A DNA stretch of 64,000 nt, taken from the NCBI GenBank assembly GCA_015680685.1, contig MNCI01027521.1, positions 160,369-224,368 on the forward strand. The letters are read 5' to 3'. This DNA is from Gnetum montanum (Eukaryota > Streptophyta > Gnetopsida > Gnetales > Gnetaceae). The notes beneath the pieces were generated by a model. That model did not search any database. It was given only the letters and a program-made list of their open reading frames with translations, and was not told the origin of the DNA. The position numbers and the translations under genes are program-made. Shown piece by piece: positions 12,301 through 24,300 of the stretch. The stretch's first letter is position 1. Every line of letters starts with the position of its first letter.

Positions 12301-15300
12301 GGTGACAGTGTAGGAGAAAAGTGTGTCCCGTCAACGCAGTAGCATGACAAGCCGGTACAGGAGTGAGAGGGACAGACTAAGGAGTAAGCAAGTGATGGTC
12401 AGCACAGGACCATGGAGGGAGTGGAGGCTGTGGCTGGTCAGTGACCATGAGTTGTTGGTTTGTGGGGAAAGAGTTTCTCAAGGGGCTGCTAGCAAGTGAG
12501 GTGCAGCCCATTCAGCATCAAGCAAAGAACAATGAGAGAGGGTATTTAGAAAGCAATGCATATGGGTGCACAGCTCAACTTAGGGTTTCAAATGATTCCT
12601 TCAAGGACAAGAAAGAAAACCTAGGCTTGAGCCTGGTGGGAAATTTTGTTTCTTCAAGGACTCGGCCCTATGCTGAGTAGGTTTTGCACTAGGCTCCAAC
12701 CTCTTAGCAAGTCCCAACGGATATCCATTCTTTGGCAGGCAACTTACTTCTCTTTCTTTTTCACTCTGCTAGTGACAAATACCATTCTGAGGGGTGGGCC
12801 TAGGTTTTCTAGGGCAAAGAGTTTGGCCCTTAACCACTAGAGACTAAGGGCCCCATAGGGACCCTGCCCTGATCTGGATTAGGGTTCACAAGCTTCCCTG
12901 GGAGGCATGGTTTAACAAGTTCCTAATGTTGCAAGCTACCTTCTTTAAGGAGTTCATTATGCTTGACAAGTTCACTACTTCTCATGGTCAGATGGGGAAT
13001 GTCTGATTTATGTTTGGAGTAATATGGTCTCAATAGATTTGGTTAAAGAGGTTGTGTTGTAGACTAGCACAGGGAAATATTCTGTATTTCTGTTTCTATC
13101 AGCACCCGGATTGGTCAGACTAGTTGTAACACCATGCATTCTTGACTCCCTGGGCTATCTTTACCTTTTACCGGTCTTTAGTTGATTTATGTCTTGTGAA
13201 GGATTTGATGTCATTACCTTACAAACATTAGTATTGTGTGTTTCATTATATTTGTGAAACCTTTCAATTATCTTTTAATTAACTTGCCTTGTATTATTAT
13301 AGTCTTCCTCTTTGAAAATATTCCTCTCTTTTTTTGAGAGAATGTTTCAGACTATATTACTTGAAAGTAAATACAAGAGATGCTACAAAATTCAGGTCAA
13401 CTGACATTGCAAAATTCAGGTCAAATGACATTGGCCTAGGAGGCTTCGAGCCTCAACTAGTTGTGAGAACCAAAAACCAGAAACTAAAAGTCAAAAAACA
13501 ACAAGGGGGGTGGGGGGTAGGGGGGTGGTCACCCCCAAATACAGGGGGGGTGCAAACAACCTCGTGTAGAGTCACAACAAACCTCATCCATCTATATGGA
13601 ACATGGGGCCCAAGGTCGCCAAGGGGGCTGCAGAAGAATGCAGCCTCACTATGGGCGTGTCGGTAGCCTATGAGAGGCGCAGTGTGGACGTTCGAGGGCA
13701 TGGAGGATATCCAACATGTTGCGGTGAAGCTCAGGGTCCACAAAACTGGCGGCCTATTGAATTGCTTGCATCGCCGATTCCCACCTACTCCGCTCCTCAA
13801 CCGACATCCCTCCGTCCGGGTGGAAGCGTGCAAAAGTCCAACAGTTGTGACGTCAGAGTTCCCCCCACGGCAATCACAATTGATGCCCAAGACGATGTAT
13901 GGACACCATCCAACCCAAAGCCATTGGCGTGCACTTTGCTCGTGAGCCCGATCCAACTGGTGCTATCTCTGCCCCTCCTCCTCCTCCTCCCGCTTCTGCT
14001 GAGCCCGCTCAGCCATCTCAGGCTCTCTCTGGGTGATTTCCTCCTGAATTAATTCCTCCCAAACTTGAGCTTGGATCTCATCCACCAACCGGGCCTAGGC
14101 CACTTCCACCAGCAAGGCTTGCTACTAGATTAGCTCTTGTTACCGCTCACGAAAACGGGTTTCCAACTCGATCTACGCATGCATGAAGGCTTCATCCCAT
14201 TTGGCTTCCCACTCTCGGTGCTCTGCATTGCGTGCAGCGGCCACTGCTTCCACTATCACGCAACGCAGCTCCTTGTCTCTTCTCTCTCTGCGCTCCGATA
14301 CTCCACGTGAGGAGACCTCCAACACCGCCATGGGGTTAGAGGCTCGTGGTCCCCCACGACAGCTCCACCTCCTGGAGTATGTCATCATAGATTCAGTCCC
14401 CAAGACCCCAAGTTGGGCTGAAAGGGAGAGGCTAGAAGGAGAAACCCCCAATGGGGGTGATCCCAGCTCTGCCTGAGGCCACACCCCCACCGCTCCCCAC
14501 CACAGGGCAAGGATAAGCCCAAAGTGGTGGCCTTGTTTCTATTGTTACAGTGCCGCAAGAAAAAATCAAGGTAACTTAACCCTAATCCCAAGCTTGAGAC
14601 ACTTAAGGAAGGCAAAATGAATGCCCTGGAGTTTTGACCCATTACCGGATTGCATGAAGAAACAGTCCACTAGATCAGTGGACCGGGCCCAAATCGATGG
14701 CAACGAAGATCTGGGAACTTGTCAACTTTGTGTGTGAGGCACCGAACCAGCAAAAAATAGTTCGGCATCCTACAACCCATGCATGGTGGGTAGAATGATT
14801 TTGCCTTCTACCTGGCCCCCAGACACCTCGCAATTGAGGACTCTGTGATAATGACTTCAATCCCCCAAAATATGGTGCACTCTTCACGCCAATTAGAAAA
14901 GAAAGCATCGTCATTCCAATTGCACCATTCAACCAACCACGACAGGACATCATTCCAACCGCACCGTTCCACCAATCCCCATAGCTCCTCGTCTTCCTGG
15001 AACACCGTGCAGTCAAGTTCGTAGGTCGACGTGACCCCCATCGCCACTTCGATTTCCCTCCACGCACCACAGCTTGCGAAACCACTTGCAGAGGGAGGGG
15101 CAAACGAAGCTGTCAAAAGATTTTGTGGTTTCGAATTTCCCACGCTACCCATAATATTAGTGTGGCTCAAGAATCGCCCGTTAATTTAATCGGGGGAGCC
15201 CAACCCATCTCTCGCCACGTGGTGCGCATGTAAGCACATTGGAAGGCAAAGTGTTGGACGATCTCTGGTGCAGTGCCACACAGTGGGCAAGTGTCGTCAA

Positions 15301-18300
15301 GAACAAGGCCCTACCTACGTAAGTTCGTCTATACAAGCAATGTGTCACTCTCCAACAACCACAAGAAAACTTTAATTTTCTCATGCAACTGTCCCTGCCA
15401 AATCTAACGCCACCCTGGTACCAGTGGGTGCATAGCTATCAACAAGCAACGCGGCTTGAGATTCAACCATCACTATGTCTGCATTTTCTATGAGTGGTTG
15501 CAGAGTGTCCACCAAGGCCTTGAATCCTGCATTCTCACCTGCCACCGTACGTACTTGGCATCCATGATTCTCATCCACTAGGCCGGCTCCCCAGTCTGAC
15601 ACGTAAAACGAAGTAGCAGTCATTGCTAACCCAACGTCAGTTCATCTTCAAATTTCAAGATCCCCAACCCCCCTGCAGGTCAGGGGTGCGCGATTCAATC
15701 CCAGTTGGCTAGGTGTAATTTGCACTCCCCTCTACCCTCGACCAAACTAAGTGACAGATGAACGTATCGATGCTTTCAGTAATGGCATGCGGTGGGGCGG
15801 CTACAGTGGCCACAAAACGAGCCATTACCGCCAACACCCCTGAGGCCACCACCAACCTCCCCTTCCTGGTCAAAAAACGATTGGCTGAGTTTCCAACCTG
15901 GCTTTCAACTTTTTCTAACATTGTCCCCCATGAAACAATGTCCCCAATGGAAGAGCAAGATGCCCAGGTATGTACCCCTGATCACTCCAGACATAATGCT
16001 CAGGGTTTGCACCACTCTACTCTTCACCTGTGCATCCATATTTAGAAAATGGGCCATCGACTTGGCCTAGTTAATTACCAGTCCAAGCTCAACCACCATC
16101 CAAGAGAGTGCCAAATTGATGTCACGTGCTTGTGGGACCCCAACGCGATTGATCAACATTGTGTCATCAACGTAATGCTCAGCCAAGCATTCTACCCCAG
16201 CAATTTCCAAGCCCCCGACACCTACTACCTTGCAGTATGATTGTAGAAGATCCATAGCCATAATGAAAAGTAACAAGAAGAGCGGATCCCCCTGTCATAA
16301 CCCCCTACCAAGTGAGGAGAGGCCCCACAGGTGCCCCCCCCCCCCCGACCCCCACGTCGAAGGAGAAGCTAGCGAATGATTGTAAGTGGATGCAAAGTTG
16401 GATAAAGCCTAGGTCAAATCATTTTTTCTACATGATGGCGGCCAAGGCCTCCCAGCTGAGTGTATCATACGCTTTAGTGATGTCTAGTTTGAGACATAAC
16501 CCAGGGAATTTCGAGAGTCAAAGAGAGTGGAAAACCTCTTGCATGAGAAGAACTTGATCCTGCAAGGTTTGGCCTTGTACGAACCCTATTTGGTTGACCC
16601 ATACCAGTTTGGGCATTAACAGAGCTAGCCTACATACGATCATCTTGGAGAATACCCAAATTAGGATGTTGCAAACCCCAATAGGTTGAAAATGTTCTAG
16701 GAGATACACATCCGCACGCTTGGGGATGCACATAATTCGGGAATAGTTAAGCTCCCGGCGAACCTGCTTCTTGGCCAACATTAGATTGAAGGCATCCAGA
16801 ATGTTGGGCCCCACAATATCCAAGAAAGTCTTGAAAAATTCAAGGCTTCAACCATCCAGTCCTGGTGCCTTCCCTCCTAGCATATCGCCGATCGTGGTTG
16901 TTAGTTCTTGCCAGGAAAACGGGGCTAGTAGTCTACTGGTATCATCCTCTTGCAGCACTTGCGCAACTCGAACTGAAATGGGCTTTGTGGGTTGCTTTTC
17001 CCAGATCATCTTCCAATAGTGCATCAGCTTTCTAGCTACGCCCTATGGCTCATCAATTATCCCTCCCCCAATGGAGCTCAATCTATGAGGTTGGCTCCAT
17101 TCGCGTGTTTTGGCAACAGCAAAGAAGAATTTCGTTTGCCTGTCCCCCTCACGAAGCCATCTGATCTGCGACTGTTGCTTCCAATACGTCTCCTCCTCCA
17201 AGTCAAGGGCCTGTAGTTGCATCAGGATATTCTACTCTTCTTCATGTAGATCCTCCCCGGCATCCTGCCAAGATTGAATCTGAGTCAACCTATCCCACAG
17301 TACCGTGGCTCGTTCAGAACAAGAATTTTTCCTCCACAGGTAAGGATCAAATAGCCCATTTCAAACGAAGAAGTCCTTCTTTGAGGAAGTTCTTGGGGTC
17401 TCCCTGGCCATGTCTATAGTCTGCCCATATGTCCTCAACTAATGACCTTAGCCAAGGCTTGTGCAACCAAGTTGCCTCAAATCGAAACAGTAGAGGTGTC
17501 CTACCTCGCTCAGGCCCAAGGTAACAAATTAATGAGCGATGGTCTGAGGCCACCCGTTCCTGTCCCATAACCTACGCGGCCAACCGTAGGAGGAGGTTTG
17601 AACTGATGCAAACCTGGTCAAGTCTGGAAAGGATGCGGTCAGGCCCTTTTCGCATATTGCTCCATGTGAATTGGCAATTCTCAATGGGTAGGTCCACCAA
17701 CGAGTGCGCCGCTAGGAAATCTTGAAACTCCTGGGCACCTTGGGGGGGAAACCAACACTAGATTTTTCCCATGGGTGTAATCATTGGTTGAAGTCCCCTA
17801 GAACCAACCACACAAGGCGGTCCTATACCAGCATCACCACCCGCTCCAGTTCTTGTAGTCTCTGCTCCCACACCTGAGGCCCATAGAAGTTGGTTAGCCA
17901 TATGCCCTAGGAAGGGATATGGATTGTCATGGCCCATTGAGAAGAGTCCACCAACATCATGTCACATCGGGCAAGGATAGCCAGGCCCCCCGCCCAACCC
18001 ACACAGGGTCGCAGGTGAACTTTCCAACCCTCCCAGACGAGATGGTTGGATTCTGCCTCCTGTAGCTTAGTCTCCTGTAAGCATACAATGTCACACTCCT
18101 CATCACAAACTATCTGTCTCAGGATATTTCTTTTATAGGGTGTACCTTGTCCCCTACAATTCCAACGGAAGATCTTCATGTGTGACTAGACGAGCAACGT
18201 TGGTAGAGCTCCCGTAGGATCTACTGCAGTCCCATGTCAATACTTCATTGCGTTAGTTTAGTTCTTGCCAAACTCATTGCCCGAAACCAACAATCTGCAT

Positions 18301-21300
18301 CGCGGTGGTTAGGTTTCCCACAACAAGAGCAACCTTTACCCCTTCCTTCATGAGCACGAGGAAACTTCTCCCCAAATGACTCTCCCTCCAGATTCTCGAA
18401 TTTTGCCTGAAGGCGTTCCTCCCCACCTGAGAGCTACAGCACAATCTCCCTGATGAGGTCTTTCAAAGAGAGATTTCTCTAGACGCAGAAACGGGCGAAC
18501 CCCATCCGCTCCATTGTCTATGTGACCTTGTCAAAGGTAATGAACTTCTCGAAAAAACCTGCCAAGCGCTCAAGAAATCCAAGATTCCACATCTCCCATG
18601 GAATCCTAGATACCGGTACCCACACCGAGGCACGGGCAAACAAATCAAGGTCGCGGTGCACCCCGAACACCAAGGGGTCAAAGCTAATCCCCTAGCGCAA
18701 TAAAACCACGGCCCCCCCTGAAGGACCGAGTCGCGATCCTGTAGCGTCCGGAAGATGAAAAGGAGCAGTTCCTCCAATAAGCTCCGAACATCAACCGCGC
18801 CAACCTCCCAACTTTCCTTTACCCACCGTCGAATCAACTCCAGCCGAGGGTGGGCGCCAGAGGACATGAAATGCCCGATGAGACTTTGTTGCATGGTCCT
18901 AACCCCCTCCATCAAAAGCCCGTTGATGCGGAGATGCATGATACCATCGACACGGGAGTGTTCTTCGATCTTCCCACTAGATAGCAGTTCTGTAGTTTTG
19001 GAGTCCCCCCCCCCCAACACAGCCTCCTCTAACCTCGGCTTGGCCTATCTTCCCGAGACCTACCGACCTCTCCTCGTGGTCATGTCCTCTGTTCGCCTTC
19101 GCTACTCCACACACTAGCTCCGCGGTGTGTTCCTTACCCGCACCTCGCTCCTCATTCACTCCGCCTTCGTTTGCTCCACTTCCCATTTGACACCCAATCA
19201 CCCAACACGGGGAGCTCCACCGTATGATTTGATCAAAATATTCCTCTTTTGAATTCTCATTTTGGTATCAATTAGCATCTTTTGTTAATATTATTTTATC
19301 GAGCTTCTAGATATGGATGTTATTGATTTCTTGGTGTTTCTTGCTAAGAACAAGTTGATGGAAGGTGGCACATGTTGGAAACAGGCAAATGGAGATTTTG
19401 GAAAATATCATATTTTCATTAAACTTGCTCAAAAATTTCTTCTATTTCCTTTCCAATGTGAATTGGGGCTTTTCTATTATTTACCGGACTCTTGTTTGGA
19501 CTTATGTATCATAAATTTGATTAAGGAGATAATCCATTGTAAGCCATTGTTGCCATACTGGCAGGAAGTTGGTAATCTTGTATTTAATTGAGAGTTTTTA
19601 GCTCTCATGCATCAATTACTCTTACTCAGTTATTTCTTCCTCTCTTGTGGTGATCCAATCTCTTGGCATTCAGCTTCATGTGTTGCAAATCAACTTTGTT
19701 GTAGGTCAACTTGTTAAGGTAGAGTAACTAATCCAAGCTTTGTTTCTTTGTACATTTTCAATGATCCAATTATTGTCTCATTATTACCAGCTTTGGCATC
19801 CTTGTTTTTGAAGTCCTCGATAAATGTTGTCATTTTGTTAATCTTTTGTAGTTGTTTTGACCTTTTCCAACTAAACAAGACATCTTGGAGGTCAAGGAGA
19901 CATCTTTTCCAAAATACCAAGGGTTGAAGAGAGATGTCTCTTTGGCTAAGAAGATGTATGTCAAACAAGACAAGACATTATCTTTCTCTATAGACATCTT
20001 GCAAAAGAGACATCTATTAGCAGACATTTTGCAAGAGACATTTATCCTACACTGTGGACGTCTTCTAGTAGATGTCTACTTGTAGGGCAAGACGTCTATC
20101 CTACCATGGCTATTTGGGAAGCCTTCCAAACTGAAGTATGGAGCCTCATTATGTGCTCAAACAGGTCCCCTTCAACCCCGAAACACCTTGAACTCATAAA
20201 AACACATCAAAATACACCCATAATCAAGTAAAACACATTATTTTGTCATCAACTTGTAGTTGTTATTTTCTTGTCTATTTCATGTTGTTCTCTAAATCAT
20301 TCCTAACCTTCAATGTCTCATTCCGACCTCTAGATGGTGCATTTCAATGGGATCAATGGGCAAGCCAGGTGGAAAGTCTAGGTTAGCCTCTAGAACTTGA
20401 CCCACATCACCTATGATTGTACCCTAGGTAGCCAGATCTAAGTGTCAATGAGTAGGCATTGTGAAGGGTAGGGTTAGCTTCCTTGCTTGATTTATGTTGC
20501 CTATGATTTCACTTAGATTGTGGCATTGGGCAAGCATTGTGGGAGAACTGTTCAGCCAATCAATGTATGCTCATGTCGCTTGTGAATGTCATGCAGCTAG
20601 TTTTCTTGATGCAAAACTAAAGGGTAGGGAATCCAAATGTTTGTTACTAGGTTTGGTCTATCCGAGATCAAGTGAGGTTGGTCAACTAGTCCTTAGGAGG
20701 GTCGTTGACAACATCCAAGAAAGGTGAGACCTTTGTGGACCAATAATCCTTGCGGACAATCAATTCTAGTACATTCTCAATTTACCTATCTCTTGACATT
20801 TTGTGGATATCATGGTTTTGGATTTGGCTTTTAGTATTTAATCGCATGGATCTTGAGATGGCTTCTAGTGCAACATGTGCCCCATCCTTCAACTTGTTCC
20901 GAGTACACCAAAGTAGTTAGCTCTCCTAGAAAGAGTTTCTAATCCTTCTTGCATGTGTGGATGCAAATCCAGATAGTAGGAACTAGAAGCTTAATGGTGA
21001 TGAAGTTGGATCATAGAAGCTTTCCTTTATGTTTTCAGATCTTGATTATATTGTCATGAGATGTGATGTGCTTGAACTTTTGTAATGGTGGCTATTATCA
21101 ACTCTCTTTTGAGACTATGAACTTGTTATGTTATGAGACTCATTTATGGATTATGATTAATGGAATTGCTGTTTAAAGTACTCTAATGTGAATTTTAGTT
21201 TTACCATGCACTTTGGTTAAGATTTATAATGCTTATGGTGATCATCTTCCTTTGGTTATAAGCATTATGATGTCACATGCCCAAGTAATAAGCTTTGTGT

Positions 21301-24300
21301 GATTAAACTTGGATTATTTAAATATAAAATTTTGGGGTATGACACTAGTTCCCATCCTACTGATTCTGCACTTCGGTCTTAGCCCTCTAACCTAGCCCAT
21401 GGTGGGGGTGGGCCCTCTTGACCTCTTATGATGGATTCCAGGGCAGCTTCATCTTTCGCAAGTCTAGGTGCTCCTTTTGTGGTAAAACTAATCATCAAGT
21501 TGATGACTATCGTTGACGTAGTACACTGGGGTTCGCACAACACCAATTGTGGTGTAGCCTAGTTTTACGCCATCTCAACTTGTGGTTCCCCTTGCATAAC
21601 CACTACCCACCCCTACTTCCAACTATTTCACTAAGTATCAAGCATAAGGGTGGTGGGAGAATTATGACTAGGAATGATTACGCTTGGGTAGAAGCCAATC
21701 TCATGACTAAATGGGATTTTTCCCTTTTTGCTCTTAATAGAAGAGCTGTTGCTCACAAGCCATTGTTGCTATCCTTTGCTAGGTCTATGAGGGTTTTCAT
21801 GCTTTGGATTTGAATGTACTTGGCTAGGAAGGATGGTCTTGAGCAGTGCAAAGGATGTGGGGATCTTATCCTAACCAACTAGACCCCCAAGATTTTTTGA
21901 AGTAAGCCATCAAGCAATTGAAGAGGATGATTCATGCCTAGCTACTAGAGGAAAAGTTTCCCTTTCAGTTCCTAAAAAATAAAACCTTTACACACTTGTG
22001 CCGAGTTCAATCCAAGCACTAGCTTAGAGAGGGTTGTGCTGAGAAGGAAGGCCTAATCTTGAGGAAGCTACAACACTTGGATTTTTAGGAGATGTATTGG
22101 AAGCAAAGATCCCAAGCTATATGGTTGAAGGAAGCAAACAAAAACACATGTTTATCCTTTGGGCTACAAAGGATCTACAGAGCTTTGAGAGGGTCCATCA
22201 TCTCAAAGTTGGATCCAAAGCTAAATGGTTGAAGGAAGGAGGCAAAAACAATTGTTTATCCTTTGCAACTCTGAAGGATCTACATAGCTCTAAGAGAGTC
22301 CATCATCTCAAAGTTGGTGAGCATTTTGTGACCAAAGAAGAACACATCTTGCATGAATTTAAAATGTTTTGTGGTACGATCTAGGCAAAAAGGGAAACCC
22401 AACAATTATCTATGTTGGTTCATTGTGCCTATCTACTCAAGATAATTCTTGCCTCTTAGTTCCTTCTTCAAACAAGATATTTGGGATTCCTTTGCAAGGA
22501 TGTGGCCAAGTCATGCCCCAATGTTGGCTGGGTGGTCAATTGAGTTCTTCCTGGAGTTCTTTGATATGCACGAGTCTTTGAATGCTAATTCCGTGGATTT
22601 CACATTTTCAAATTGAAAAATTATTTAGTTGTATATGATTCTATGACGATGAATTGAATGATTCTAGTTGTACCTAACAAATATAGTTATTTCTATTGAT
22701 TTTTGGGTTTTCCAACATTTTCTTTAAAGGTGTAATCTTGTAGGTTTTGTGAATCTGTCACTTCAACACCCAACATGATTCACCATTGACAAAATCACTC
22801 AACCAAACAGGCCCTTAGAAATGCCTTTAATCTTATGGTAGCTAGAGGCCACGTCCATAAGGAGATTGATTATTCACCAGCAGTTCTCATGTCCAAGAGG
22901 AGTGATGTCGCTACACCAACAAATTTCAGACTAATCAGGCTATGTAAAACCCTCATCAAGGTCTTTACTATAGTTCTGGTTGCACATCTTAGGCTGCTTC
23001 TTCTTAAGTTAGTTCGGGGCAATCAATCAAGTTTCATCCAAGGAAGACTTACCCAAGACCAAGTCATCCTAAGTCATGAATTAATGAATTCTATTATGGG
23101 CATAAATTCTCAGGAATGTGAAGCTTACCATTACCAAAGCCCATCATTCCCTTAGTTGGGAAGCTCTAGCATAGACCTTACTCAAGAAAGGTTTCAGTAG
23201 GCATTTTGTGTGGCTCTACATTCAAATTCAACAGTCGGGAGCCTACTCCATTAAAGTTAATGGGAGGCAGAGAGGTTTTTTTACTCACCCCCACCACCCC
23301 CCACACCACCCATGGGTTGAGGCAAAGAGATCCCCTCTCTTGTAACCTCTTTATCATCCCTATGGACACAGGATCAGAATGACATCATCAAGCACGTTAC
23401 TTCACGTTATTGAAGAGTGAAACATCCAAGCATGCACCTCCTTTTTTCATACAAATTCCCATGTACCTCAACATGGGCCTCAGTACTTACCACACCCCCT
23501 GCCCCCAACAAGATGCTTTAAAATCCTCATCACTAGTGGAGCCATAGGAAAAGATTTGTTGATTTAAATACCTAGTCCTTCTCAATGCTAGGGAGATCAT
23601 CCTGCCAACCTACCGCAGATTACAAGACACCAAGGGTCTTTTCCATGGATCGGTCCCCATGATGTCAAGTGGGCAAGTGCCTTGGTCCAAGCTACCACAA
23701 CTCTGGCAAGATGCAGCTAAGCTTGTGAATCTCTTTTCCATCCACTCTAGAAATGTTTGTAAGCTTCAAAGTGTCCATATTGCCTTCCTCCATTGTTTGC
23801 AGCTCAACTGCCAAGTTAACTTGTCATTTTTTATCCTTGCTACCCTGCAGGAGTGGAGGTGATGCTAACATTCAAAGCTCATCCTCCCCCTCTGTAATGC
23901 CGCCAATGCATCCCAAACCACCCACCCTCAAACTCCAATGAACACTTACTCTATTGGATGAGTTTCCTCCTAGCAATGGTCCCTAGATGGTGCCTCCACA
24001 TCTAGAGGTAGGTTTGGCTCCTCTCTACCTAACTATGCCTGCCATTTTCCAAAGGACCTCTCTACCTTCAAACATTGATCTAGTTTTTTTGTCCCATTGG
24101 CCCAACCTCAACCTAGGACTAATAGCACCAATGATGACAAGATCAATTTACTTATGCAATGTTGGCTGAACACGATGGAGACTATGACCCGTGTTGAGAT
24201 AAACACCAAATCCAAATTCACGAATAACCTTTCTATGGCCACCAAACAAATTGGATCACACCTCCATGAGGAGGAGCAACATAGGCAGCTCACTAAGTAG

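Larger units (their letters stand above)
13328..19234 (-). mobile_element. L1-type LINE, near full length, decayed
   Basis: The 13-bp target duplication AAAATATTCCTCT stands at 13315-13327 and 19235-19247, and the 3' end has a CTCAAAAAAA tail. Read on the minus strand: ORF1 with DUF4283 and a CCHC knuckle, ORF2 with endonuclease, RT and zinc-binding tail, then a globular extension, coiled coil and J-like module. Many stops and shifts. It is far more GC-rich than the surrounding intron and lies in ABCA intron 5, sense to the gene. Confidence 0.93.

Noticed and set aside
13334-14052. Several overlapping plus-strand ORFs of 90-150 codons
   Set aside because: Shadows of the minus-strand LINE 3' region, which has ordered protein motifs and a target duplication.
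19313-19591. 92-codon ORF as a host gene
   Set aside because: No homology recognised, hydrophobic low-complexity composition, no splice support, inside an intron split by the LINE.
20341-21349. Complete chromovirus-type gypsy element
   Set aside because: Only an LTR-like end is visible; no pol, chromodomain or partner LTR.
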